NCBI RefSeq assembly: GCF_003863355.1 | Contig: NZ_QQWG01000002.1 | Location: 62,001 to 126,000 of the forward strand | Direction of reading: 5' to 3' | DNA length: 64,000 bases | From: Ancylomarina euxina | GTDB taxonomy: Bacteria; Bacteroidota; Bacteroidia; Bacteroidales; Marinifilaceae | Part shown: positions 8,613 through 16,635 of the stretch, piece after piece | Position numbering within the stretch: the stretch's first letter is position 1 | Layout: each line of letters opens with the position of its first letter | The notes under the pieces: model-generated | The model's database searches: none | What the model was told of the DNA's origin: nothing | What the model saw: the letters and a program-made list of their open reading frames with translations, nothing else | Made by a program: the position numbers and the translations under genes

Positions 8613-10382
8613 TTAATTATCGTTCATTGAGATTAAGAACTCTTCATTCGAACGAGTCTTGCGCATTCTGTCACTAATAAACTGCATAGCTTCAACAGAG
8701 TTCATGTCAGTTAAGAAGTTTCTTAATACCCAAATACGGTTCAATTGAGCTTCGTCAAGCAATAGATCTTCACGACGAGTGCTTGATGCAGTAAGATCCA
8801 CAGCAGGGTAGATACGCTTATTAGATAGTTTACGATCTAATTGAAGTTCCATATTACCTGTTCCTTTAAATTCTTCGAAGATAACCTCATCCATCTTCGA
8901 TCCAGTTTCTGTTAATGCAGTAGCTAGAATCGTTAATGAACCACCATTTTCGATATTACGAGCAGCACCAAAGAAACGCTTAGGCTTGTGAAGTGCATTT
9001 GCATCAACACCACCAGAAAGGACTTTACCTGAAGCAGGAGATACTGTATTGTAAGCACGTGCTAAACGAGTAATTGAATCCAATAGGATAACCACATCGT
9101 GTCCACACTCCACCATACGCTTCGCTTTCTCTAAAACGATATTGGCAACACGTACATGTCGCTCTGCTGGCTCATCAAATGTAGAAGAAATAACTTCTGC
9201 ATTTACAGAACGTGCCATGTCTGTAACCTCTTCAGGACGCTCATCAATCAGTAAAATGATCATATAAGCTTCAGGATTGTTTGCAGCAATAGCGTTAGCA
9301 ATTTCTTTTAACAATACAGTTTTACCTGTTTTTGGTTGTGCAACGATCAAACCACGCTGACCTTTACCAATTGGGGCAAACATATCAACAACTCGAGTTG
9401 ATAGGGTGCTCTTTCCTTTTCCTGTTAAGTTGAATTTCTCATCAGGGAAAAGTGGAGTCAAGTGATCGAATGGTACACGATCCCGAATCACTTCAGGTAA
9501 ACGGCCGTTGATCTTCTCAACTTTAATCAATGGGAAATATTTCTCGCCTTCTTTTGGAGGACGGATTGTTCCTTGTACTGTATCACCTGTTTTTAAACCA
9601 AAAAGTTTAATTTGAGATTGTGACACATAAATATCGTCAGGAGAATTCAGGTAGTTGAAGTCAGATGAACGAAGGAAACCATAACCATCTTGCATGATTT
9701 CAAGAACACCAAAGTTACTGATGATACCATCAAATTCAAATGGTCTATCTTTTTCACGACGCTCAAAACGTTTTTTGCCTTGAGGTGCTCTATCTTGATG
9801 CGTTTTTTCTTGTGGAGCTTTTTCCTGAGTATTTATTTCCTGAGGAGTTGTTTCTTTTGAAGCAACAGCTTGAGGAGCTTTGGCTTCTTCAGTCTTTGTG
9901 TCCTGAAGTATAGACTCTGACTTTACGTGCTCATTAGAAATAGCGTCTTTTTTCTGAATAGCTTCACGTTGAGGTCTGTCCGTTGGTCGAGGATCTTCGC
10001 GTCTTCTGCGAGGATTTGGTTTACGAACCTCTCTGGTTTCAATCTTTTCAGTTGGAGCTGCTGCTGCTGGAGCTTCTGCAGTCTCAATTGTTTCGGCTAC
10101 TTTTTCGTCTTCAGGCTTTTCAGTAGGTTTTCTTTTTTTGTGCAGAATTGATTTTCGAGGTTCTTCTTTGGTCACCTGATCTTCGTCTTTTCTATTGCTG
10201 CGTTTGCGTATAGCTTTTTTATCAGAACTTTTCATTTCTGAAGCTACAATGGCTTGTTGGTCAAGAATTTTGTAGATTAAGTCTTGCTTTTTAAAGGACT
10301 CGATTTTTTTGATGTTAAGTTCTTTAGCAATCTCTTTCAATTCGGGCACAAGCTTCTTGTTTAATTCAAGAATGTCGTACAT
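8613..10382 (-). CDS. rho: Transcription termination factor Rho
   Basis: Hexameric RNA helicase that ends transcription. The N-terminal helical Rho_N domain ([25 protein letters not shown]) occupies about residues 1-45. A low-complexity insert rich in Lys, Glu, Pro, Ala and Gln with repeats such as APQEK/TPQE follows to about residue 215. Then come the cold-shock RNA-binding domain ([30 protein letters not shown]) and the ATPase domain with [18 protein letters not shown] (Walker A near 350), [13 protein letters not shown] and the Q-loop region [23 protein letters not shown]. The ATG at 10382 is preferred over a TTG two codons upstream. The insert is the disordered region typical of Bacteroidota Rho, which in Bacteroides thetaiotaomicron is reported to drive phase separation. 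Identification is certain. Confidence 0.98.
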   Translation of the reverse strand: MYDILELNKKLVPELKEIAKELNIKKIESFKKQDLIYKILDQQAIVASEMKSSDKKAIRKRSNRKDEDQVTKEEPRKSILHKKRKPTEKPEDEKVAETIETAEAPAAAAPTEKIETREVRKPNPRRRREDPRPTDRPQREAIQKKDAISNEHVKSESILQDTKTEEAKAPQAVASKETTPQEINTQEKAPQEKTHQDRAPQGKKRFERREKDRPFEFDGIISNFGVLEIMQDGYGFLRSSDFNYLNSPDDIYVSQSQIKLFGLKTGDTVQGTIRPPKEGEKYFPLIKVEKINGRLPEVIRDRVPFDHLTPLFPDEKFNLTGKGKSTLSTRVVDMFAPIGKGQRGLIVAQPKTGKTVLLKEIANAIAANNPEAYMIILLIDERPEEVTDMARSVNAEVISSTFDEPAERHVRVANIVLEKAKRMVECGHDVVILLDSITRLARAYNTVSPASGKVLSGGVDANALHKPKRFFGAARNIENGGSLTILATALTETGSKMDEVIFEEFKGTGNMELQLDRKLSNKRIYPAVDLTASSTRREDLLLDEAQLNRIWVLRNFLTDMNSVEAMQFISDRMRKTRSNEEFLISMNDN

Positions 10383-10836
10383 AAACAATATTGTTATATA
10401 TTTTGGATTTTATAATTTGATAGAAATATTATCTTCTAGGGATTTGATTTGTCGATCTCAGAATTTGGAGATCTACTGGAATTCATCTGCAATATTACAC
10501 AATAACTTATAAAATACAAAAAAAGTAAGCCATAATCTTATTATTGAGTTATCTACACTTCATTAGTCTAGATAATTTGTACCTAATTATGCTTTATTCC
10601 AATTTTAGATGGGGATATATATGTCTGTTGTTTAGGTGGTTGAGGGTTTATTTGGGAATTGTAGGTTAGCTGTAAGACATTATGGTGACTATTGATAGTC
10701 TCTAATTCTAAATTAGCTAAAAAGGTGAAAATTATAGGTTTATGATTTTGATTTTCACAATAAAATCTATTTCTTTAAGATAGAGTTTAAAATATTTGAT
10801 GTTTTTTATCAGATGACCTAAATCCCCTAATCGAAT
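10383..10836. other. Divergent intergenic region between rho and the sigma factor gene
   Basis: About 450 AT-rich bases between two divergent housekeeping genes. It must contain both promoters. I see no full TAnnTTTG match in the useful positions, only a near match (AATATTTG, about 10791-10798) some 40 bases ahead of the sigma gene. No RNA gene, long repeat or convincing small open frame was found. Confidence 0.5.
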
Positions 10837-11700
10837 ATGAGACAGTTAAAAATTACAAAGCAAGTTACCAACAGAGAGACCCCTTCTTTGGATCGTTACT
10901 TGCAAGAAATTGGCAAGGTAGCCCTTGTGACTGCCGAAGAGGAAGTAGCATTAGCCCGACAAATAAGGAAAGGAAGTAAATCAGCTTTGAATCGTTTGAT
11001 TAAGGCTAACTTGAGATTTGTTGTTTCAGTATCAAAGCAGTATCAAAATCAAGGATTAAGTCTATCTGATTTGATTAATGAAGGCAATCTAGGTTTAATA
11101 AAAGCAGCTCAACGTTTCGATGAAACCCGTGGTTTTAAGTTTATATCTTATGCTGTTTGGTGGATTCGTCAGTCTTTATTACAAGCATTGGCAGAACAGT
11201 CTCGAATAGTAAGATTACCCTTGAATAAAATCGGATCGATAAATAAAATTAGTAAAACTCTTGCACTTCTCGAGCAGGAATATCAGCGTGAACCTTCACC
11301 CGATGAGGTCGCTAATGTGTTAGATATGAGTCCTAAGGATGTGAAAGAGGCAATTAAAGCTTCGGGCCGTCAGGTTTCGATGGATGCTCCTATTAATTCT
11401 GAAGAGGATAATACATTATATGATATTCTTTTAAGTACTGATGATGCTGGTCCGGATAAAACTTTACTGAGAGATTCGCTAATTATTGAAATTGAGCGTT
11501 CTCTTTCAACATTGTCTCATAGAGAAGCGACCATTATTCGAATGTATTTTGGGTTAAAGGGCAATCCTCCTTGTTCATTGGAAGAAATTGGTAAGGAATT
11601 TGATTTGACTCGAGAACGTGTACGTCAGATTAAGGAAAAGGCAATTAGGAAAATGAAATCGACTTTTAGATCTAAAATATTAAAAACTTATCTAGGCTAG
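10837..11700 (+). CDS. RpoD/SigA-type sigma-70 factor (primary or close paralogue)
   Basis: A 287-residue sigma factor of the short Bacteroidota RpoD type without region 1.1. It opens [26 protein letters not shown] (region 1.2), followed by region 2 ([81 protein letters not shown]), region 3 ([34 protein letters not shown]) and region 4 with the helix-turn-helix [25 protein letters not shown]. The core-binding and -7-recognising parts are very conserved, but region 3-4 residues ([25 protein letters not shown]) look more divergent than I expect for the housekeeping factor, so it may be a second copy. Divergent from rho; ends in its own terminator. ATG start without Shine-Dalgarno. Confidence 0.92.
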   Translation: MRQLKITKQVTNRETPSLDRYLQEIGKVALVTAEEEVALARQIRKGSKSALNRLIKANLRFVVSVSKQYQNQGLSLSDLINEGNLGLIKAAQRFDETRGFKFISYAVWWIRQSLLQALAEQSRIVRLPLNKIGSINKISKTLALLEQEYQREPSPDEVANVLDMSPKDVKEAIKASGRQVSMDAPINSEEDNTLYDILLSTDDAGPDKTLLRDSLIIEIERSLSTLSHREATIIRMYFGLKGNPPCSLEEIGKEFDLTRERVRQIKEKAIRKMKSTFRSKILKTYLG

Positions 11701-11736
11701 GCTGTTGAGTAAGGGGATAGGTCTGCAAAAAAACTG

Positions 11737-11779
11737 AAAGAAGTGTATCACAGTTTATTCCGTCGATACACTTCTTTTG
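11737..11779 (+). terminator. Terminator after the sigma factor gene
   Basis: GAAGTGTATC and GATACACTTC form a 10-bp stem with a 15-base loop, flanked by AAA and TTTT, 37 bases after the stop codon. Confidence 0.75.
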
Positions 11780-11836
11780 ATTTTCAAAATCAGGGGCTTT
11801 ATCTTAATTTAGAAAGCTAAGTTGGGTAAAATCTTT

Positions 11837-11844
11837 TATCTTTG
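11837..11844 (+). promoter_or_regulatory. -7 promoter element of rpe
   Basis: TATCTTTG matches the Bacteroidota -7 consensus TAnnTTTG exactly and sits 30 bases before the rpe ATG, giving a leader of roughly 20 bases. A -33 TTTG is not clear. Confidence 0.65.
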
Positions 11845-11874
11845 CTAGCTAACAAATAAAAGCCCCTTAAACAG

Positions 11875-12525
11875 ATGCAAACATTAATATCACCTTCATT
11901 ATTAGCGGCAGATTTCATGAATTTGAAAGCCGATATCGATATGGTAAACAACAGTGATGCCGATTGGTTTCACCTAGATATCATGGATGGCGTTTTTGTG
12001 CCAAATATTTCCTATGGTCTTCCTTTGGTTTCTCAAATCAGCAAGATTGCAAAGAAACCACTTGATGTACATTTGATGATTGTAGATCCTGATCGTTATA
12101 TCGAGGCTTTTAAAAAGGCGGGTTCTGATATTTTAACCGTACACTACGAAGCTTGTACACACTTGCACCGTACTGTTCAGAATATTCATTCTCATGGAAT
12201 GAAGGCTGGAGTTTCACTTAATCCACATACACCTATTTCTGTGCTTGAAGATATAATTCAAGATATCGATTTGGTTTTATTGATGAGTGTAAATCCAGGT
12301 TTTGGAGGTCAAAGCTTTATCGAGAACACTTATGCTAAGATTGAAAAACTTAAAGCCTTAATCGCTGAGAAGAATACGGATGTCATAATCGAAATTGATG
12401 GTGGCGTTAATCTTGAAACTGGAAAGAAATTGGTTGAAGCTGGAGCTGATGCTTTGGTTGCTGGTAGTTTTGTATTCAATTCAACTAATCCAACACAAAC
12501 TATTGCAGAATTAAAGCAATTATAA
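11875..12525 (+). CDS. rpe: Ribulose-phosphate 3-epimerase
   Basis: Interconverts ribulose 5-phosphate and xylulose 5-phosphate in the pentose phosphate pathway. The 216 residues form a complete TIM barrel of normal length with the family signatures SPSLLAADF, HLDIMDGVFVPN (catalytic Asp and metal His/Asp), VHLMI, MSVNPGFGGQSF (phosphate loop) and IDGGVN (second catalytic Asp), ending ALVAGSFVFN. The ATG at 11875 follows a short leader behind a good -7 element, so it is probably a single-gene transcript that stops at the hairpin shared with the convergent dehydrogenase gene. Identification is certain. Confidence 0.97.
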   Translation: MQTLISPSLLAADFMNLKADIDMVNNSDADWFHLDIMDGVFVPNISYGLPLVSQISKIAKKPLDVHLMIVDPDRYIEAFKKAGSDILTVHYEACTHLHRTVQNIHSHGMKAGVSLNPHTPISVLEDIIQDIDLVLLMSVNPGFGGQSFIENTYAKIEKLKALIAEKNTDVIIEIDGGVNLETGKKLVEAGADALVAGSFVFNSTNPTQTIAELKQL

Positions 12526-12546
12526 GCAATAATCGAAAGATATTTG

Positions 12547-12574
12547 AAAGCCCAATCTGTTATTGGGCTTTCTT
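12547..12574. terminator. Bidirectional terminator between rpe and the dehydrogenase gene
   Basis: AAAGCCCAAT-CTGT-TATTGGGCTTT with T-rich sequence on the right and A-rich sequence on the left. It lies between two convergent stop codons and can serve both, more strongly for rpe. Confidence 0.8.
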
Positions 12575-12578
12575 TTAA

Positions 12579-13799
12579 TTATTCTGATTTGTAAACGTAA
12601 TCTTGCAGATAACTAAAGGCAGGTGTGAGTCGACCATCCTTGGCAATACAAGCTCGTTCTATAATTTGATCATCAACATCGCCCAATAGAGCCGGGAAGA
12701 TATGCTCGGTTAAGGCTTTCCCAAAATCTTCAGAAGATTCGCGAGGTAATTCTCCAGGTAAATTATCTACAGCCATAACGGTTACATTTTTTTTGTCGAC
12801 AAAAGGTATTGTTTCCTCTCCTGTAAATCGGTCATATCCGTAAAAAGATGACGCAATTGTAGATGGGCGTAAGGTTGATGGGATTGGCCCGTTAACATCA
12901 CAACTAACATCAGCAATGATAGAAATATTGAAATCATCCTCCTTATAATCTTCAGGTTCAATAAATTTTGGTGATTTAGGGTCCCAGTAATGACAAGCTA
13001 TAAATAAATCGGTAACCTTGGTAAATGGCTTAAATGATGAACGATACATCTCTGGATAATCGTAGAAGTGTTGAAGGTTAAATTTACTTCCGTCAATTCG
13101 TTCAACGTAATTTTCCGGATCTATCCTGCAAACCACAGGTTCATTATACGTCTTGTGTAAAAAATCTTCGGGAGAAATTTCTTTAAGTTTTAATTCCCGA
13201 ATGGTTTGCATAGCTCCCTTTGCCACTCTACCACCACCGGTAATAAGAATTTTTATCGGTTTCAAACTAATCGTTTTCAGATGACTGTACATCTCTTCCA
13301 TATTAAGACACGATCTTGCTGGTGGCAAATCGAAAGAATCGGTACGCATACCCCGTGCACGTAATGCTTTATACGCTCCTACCACTCCTGCCCAATAACC
13401 AAAAGCTACAATACGTTTGCCATTATCATCACACAGGTATTCGTAATCGATAAGGGTGATGTTTCGTTTTAAAATTTCCTGAAGGAGCTTTCGATTATAA
13501 ATTTGTTTTTTTGCAGTATGTGAGAAGAAAAGGTATCTTTTGTTGGGGATGAGGGTTGGTATAGTCACCTCTTTAACACCAATTAGGATATCACATTCGC
13601 GTAAATCCTCAGTTAAAAAGAATCCTGCTTTACGGTATTCAGCATTGGTGTAACAGCGAATATCGCTGGGTTGAATAAAGATACTGACATTGGGATGTGA
13701 TTTTAATATATTCAAACCTTGTTGAGGCGTTATGGCTACTCTTCTGTCGGGTGGATTCTTGGTTTCGCGAAGCACTCCAATTCTTGTGGGTCTAATCAT
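12579..13799 (-). CDS. AlaDH/PNT-family NAD(P)-dependent dehydrogenase, saccharopine-dehydrogenase-like
   Basis: A 406-residue cytoplasmic oxidoreductase. The N-terminus IGVLRETKNPPDRRVAITPQQG is the alanine dehydrogenase / transhydrogenase-alpha substrate-domain signature, including the conserved RRVA. A Rossmann loop is visible at KILITGGGRVAKGAMQTI (about residue 185). FFSHTAKKQIYNRKLLQEILKRNITLIDYEYL and the C-terminal MAVDNLPGELPRESSEDFG are shared with the lysine-forming saccharopine dehydrogenase branch rather than with alanine dehydrogenase proper. A lysine, alanine or other amino-acid role cannot be settled from sequence. Convergent with rpe; the start at 13799 is an ATG preceded by an AT-rich leader toward ssrA. 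Confidence 0.85.
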   Translation of the reverse strand: MIRPTRIGVLRETKNPPDRRVAITPQQGLNILKSHPNVSIFIQPSDIRCYTNAEYRKAGFFLTEDLRECDILIGVKEVTIPTLIPNKRYLFFSHTAKKQIYNRKLLQEILKRNITLIDYEYLCDDNGKRIVAFGYWAGVVGAYKALRARGMRTDSFDLPPARSCLNMEEMYSHLKTISLKPIKILITGGGRVAKGAMQTIRELKLKEISPEDFLHKTYNEPVVCRIDPENYVERIDGSKFNLQHFYDYPEMYRSSFKPFTKVTDLFIACHYWDPKSPKFIEPEDYKEDDFNISIIADVSCDVNGPIPSTLRPSTIASSFYGYDRFTGEETIPFVDKKNVTVMAVDNLPGELPRESSEDFGKALTEHIFPALLGDVDDQIIERACIAKDGRLTPAFSYLQDYVYKSE

Positions 13800-13929
13800 T
13801 ATTCTTGTGTGTGGTTAAATTTGGATATAGAAAATCAATTATTAATAGGGATTTCCTTTAAGGAACACCAATTTAATAATAATAGATAAGTTTTCGAAGA
13901 AAAAACAAGCTTAATCCAGTTGAATTTCC

Positions 13930-13937
13930 TAGCTTTG
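13930..13937 (+). promoter_or_regulatory. -7 promoter element of ssrA
   Basis: TAGCTTTG is an exact TAnnTTTG match, 10 bases before the mature 5' end of the tmRNA, as expected for a transcript that starts close to its mature end. Confidence 0.7.
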
Positions 13938-13947
13938 TGCAAATTCT

Positions 13948-14347
13948 GGGGCTGACGTGGCTTTTGACAGCATGTAGAATTGGTATGTAAGCATGTCGAG
14001 CATTGTGTATCTGGCTCGTAAATATCAGGTCTCAAACTATGTAATTGGCGAAAATAACTACGCTCTTGCTGCTTAATCGAATTACAGTAGATTTTGCTTC
14101 ATCCTTTCTCTAGGAGTCAGGACGAGACATCCCGCTTATGGTTCCACCTTGTTCCGGTAAGCTTTTGGGGTGCTATCAATTCGAGGTTAGTCGGCTTCAA
14201 GCTTTGGGGAGTCGGCAAAATTAAGAAGATAAGGTCTAGTCTCGGGTGTCCTTTCCCAAACTAGATTCGAAAATTAATAAGGGAATAAACATGTAGAAAG
14301 CTTATTGATCGCATGTTTGGACCAGGGTTCGATCCCCTGCAGCTCCA
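13948..14347 (+). ncRNA. ssrA: tmRNA (transfer-messenger RNA)
   Basis: One-piece tmRNA of about 400 nt that rescues stalled ribosomes together with SmpB. The 5' end GGGGCUG pairs with CAGCUCC at 14340-14346 to form the 7-bp acceptor stem, followed by discriminator A at 14347. The T-arm sequence GGTTCGATCCCC lies just before it. The open reading frame is visible: resume codon GGC at 14047, then GAA AAT AAC TAC GCT CTT GCT GCT TAA, giving the tag GENNYALAA, closely like the GETNYALAA I recall for Bacteroides. The bases after the discriminator are CTT, so CCA is not encoded and must be added. Pseudoknot detail was not folded. A strong terminator follows. Confidence 0.95.
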
Positions 14348-14360
14348 CTTGTATTAAATA

Positions 14361-14396
14361 AAACTCCATTCAAACAAATTGTTTGAATGGAGTTTT
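14361..14396 (+). terminator. Terminator of ssrA
   Basis: AACTCCATTCAAAC and GTTTGAATGGAGTT form a perfect 14-bp stem around AAATT, followed by T-rich sequence, 14 bases after the tmRNA. Confidence 0.9.
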
Positions 14397-14402
14397 TTAT
14401 TC

Positions 14403-14611
14403 CCCCTATTTATATCTATTAGTCTTGTTAAGGCTTTGCTTTAACTGGCTTAACAAAAGAATACCATCGCATAAGAAGCCTCATTGTGGAACAGTAAATT
14501 AATGAGATTTATTTGATTGCACTTTTGCCTTATATCATTTACAATTAATAGAAATGACTTTTGTGCTTTTTATACCAGTTTTTTAGTTATTCTCTATCTA
14601 AGCGAGTTATA
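14403..14611. other. Intergenic stretch between ssrA and the symporter terminator
   Basis: About 210 AT-rich bases. The short motif TTGTTAAGGC...CTTAACAA can form a weak stem near 14427-14456. I see no tRNA, open frame or promoter that I would support. Confidence 0.4.
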
Positions 14612-14652
14612 TAAAAAACAAGGCTGATTCTTTTCAGAATCAGCCTTGTTTA
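14612..14652 (-). terminator. Terminator of the polysaccharide-utilisation operon
   Basis: AAACAAGGCTGATTC pairs with GAATCAGCCTTGTTT in a perfect 15-bp stem; on the minus strand T-rich sequence follows. It lies about 105 bases beyond the symporter stop and closes the long minus-strand cluster. Confidence 0.85.
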
Positions 14653-14756
14653 TATATATAAATTGAATGCGTATTTTATGAATAGGAATCAGAAATAGCT
14701 AGCCATAATTATTACTTTCTTCTCAATAAAGTGAATACTCATCCAATCTATGTTAT

Positions 14757-16418
14757 TTACCAGAACAACGCATATAAGGCCACAAGCACAATAACAATTG
14801 CATAGGATACGATATTAAACGTTTTACCGGTTTTAAAGGTTTCTCTACTTATCTCAATGCCTTTAGAATCGTCAGCACCCTTGTTTTGCTTATAACTTAG
14901 GACGACGATGAATAGCATTGAAATCAGGAAAGTCAGTCCCATTTGATCAAGGAAAGGCAGGTTAGGGAAGAAGCCTTCTACAGCCGTATTCTCAAGCCAG
15001 CCCTTAGGACCAAACTTGAAGAAGAGAGCTACAGGAATTGACATTAATGCACCCCAAATTGCAGCTTTATTGGTTGCTTTTTTCCAGAATAGACCCAAAA
15101 TGAAAACAGCCAAAATACCAGGGCTAACCATACCGGTATACTCCTGAATGTATTGGAAAGCTTGGTCTAACCCGCTAAGGAAAGGCGCTATCAAACAAGC
15201 AATAATTAGTGCTGCAGCTGCTGAAAGTCTACCCACATTCACCGTTCTTTTATCTGAAGCTTTAGGATCAAAATAAGGTTTATAAATATCCATTGTGAAA
15301 ATGGTAGAAGTTGAATTCAACATCGAAGCCAATGAAGAGACGATAGCTGCTGCAAGTGCGGCAAAGGCAACTCCCTTTAGTCCATTAGGTAAAAATTGTA
15401 ACAACCAGGGATAAGCTTTATCAGCAGCCTCCATCGTTGGCATATTATTTTGAGCTGCATCACCCAAGCGAGCCATAATTGAAGGATCGTTCACCATTAC
15501 ATAAGCTGCTATACCTGGAATCACTACTATTAAAGGAATAATTAGCTTTAATATACCAGCAAATACAATTCCTCTTTGCGACTCTTTTAGAGATTTTGCA
15601 GCAAGGGTTCTTTGAATGATATACTGATTAAAACCCCAGTAGTAAAGATTTGCTACCCACATACCGCCAATTAAAACACCAATACCCGGAAGATTCACAT
15701 ATTGATCATGTGCTTCATCCAAAATCATATGGAAACTATCTGGTGCTGCTTTATATATATGTTGGAAACCTGCCCAAACACCTTCTCCTCCAGAAACATG
15801 ATTAAGTGCTAAATATGTGGTCACGAGTCCACCTAAGGTTAGGAAAACAACTTGAATCACATCAGTCCAGGCTACTGCAGATAATCCCCCATAAAGGGAA
15901 TAACTGGCAGCAAAAAGTGCCAAGCCTAAAATACCATAAATCATGGGAACGCCCATGATGGTTTCCATAGCCAGCGCGCCAAGGTAAAGTACCGAGGTTA
16001 AATTCACAAAGATGTACAAGCCTAACCAAAAAATAGCCAAAATTGTTTTCAGATTGGTTGAATAACGTTTCTCGACAAATTCAGGAATGGTATAGAGTCC
16101 TTTTTCGATAAAAATCGGAAGGAAATATTTCCCTACAATAATAAGGGTAATGGCCGCCATCCATTCATAGGAAGCAATAGCCAAACCAATAGCAAAACCA
16201 GAACCCGACATGCCAATAAATTGCTCTGCCGATATATTGGCTGCAATCAGGGAAGCTCCAATAGCCCACCATGGCAATGACTTACTTGCAAGGAAATAGT
16301 CATCAGCATTTTTTTGATGTCCTGTCTTATCGCGAGATACCCATAAGCCAACGCCTAATATAACGATTCCATAAGTGATGAAAATCGCGTAATCTAAAAA
16401 TGAAAATGTATGATTCAT
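14757..16418 (-). CDS. Sodium:solute symporter, SGLT-like sugar transporter
   Basis: An inner-membrane sodium/sugar symporter of the SSS family, 553 residues with about 14 predicted membrane spans. Family signatures include ADDYFLASKSLPWWAIGASLIAANISAEQFIGMSGSGFAIGL in the first half, YGGLSAVAWTDVIQVVFLTLGG, and WGFNQYIIQRTLAAKSLKESQRG, which resembles the vSGLT glucose/galactose branch. It is the last gene of the PUL, 217 bases after the GH97 gene, and would import the monosaccharide released by the periplasmic GH3 and GH97 enzymes (inference from position). The last span ends IVLVALYALFW. ATG at 16418. Confidence 0.93.
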   Translation of the reverse strand: MNHTFSFLDYAIFITYGIVILGVGLWVSRDKTGHQKNADDYFLASKSLPWWAIGASLIAANISAEQFIGMSGSGFAIGLAIASYEWMAAITLIIVGKYFLPIFIEKGLYTIPEFVEKRYSTNLKTILAIFWLGLYIFVNLTSVLYLGALAMETIMGVPMIYGILGLALFAASYSLYGGLSAVAWTDVIQVVFLTLGGLVTTYLALNHVSGGEGVWAGFQHIYKAAPDSFHMILDEAHDQYVNLPGIGVLIGGMWVANLYYWGFNQYIIQRTLAAKSLKESQRGIVFAGILKLIIPLIVVIPGIAAYVMVNDPSIMARLGDAAQNNMPTMEAADKAYPWLLQFLPNGLKGVAFAALAAAIVSSLASMLNSTSTIFTMDIYKPYFDPKASDKRTVNVGRLSAAAALIIACLIAPFLSGLDQAFQYIQEYTGMVSPGILAVFILGLFWKKATNKAAIWGALMSIPVALFFKFGPKGWLENTAVEGFFPNLPFLDQMGLTFLISMLFIVVLSYKQNKGADDSKGIEISRETFKTGKTFNIVSYAIVIVLVALYALFW

Positions 16419-16635
16419 ACTTTCTTATTTTGAACTTTTAATTAGATGTGAGATTTCAGATCAGAGAAAAGAATAAGGGGCTATATGGTGAAGATTCTAA
16501 AGTTTTTATCACCATAGGTTTCCCTGTTCTGTTACATTGATTTCAATGTCTGTGTTAATTTTTAATATTCTATTTATTATTAATCCTTATAAGTGCAGCA
16601 AAGATTAACTACACCGTTTTTTATACCAAAAAGGA

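Noticed and set aside
10383-10836. Possible small RNA or riboswitch between rho and the sigma factor gene
   Set aside because: No strong hairpin, terminator or conserved aptamer core could be recognised in the AT-rich sequence.
13835-14035. Minus-strand open frame of 66 codons with several cysteines
   Set aside because: It lies antisense to the tmRNA 5' half and its promoter; the Cys-rich look comes from the structured RNA sequence.
14322-14347. tRNA-like T-arm and acceptor end
   Set aside because: It is the 3' tRNA-like domain of the tmRNA, whose 5' partner is at 13948; there is no separate tRNA gene.
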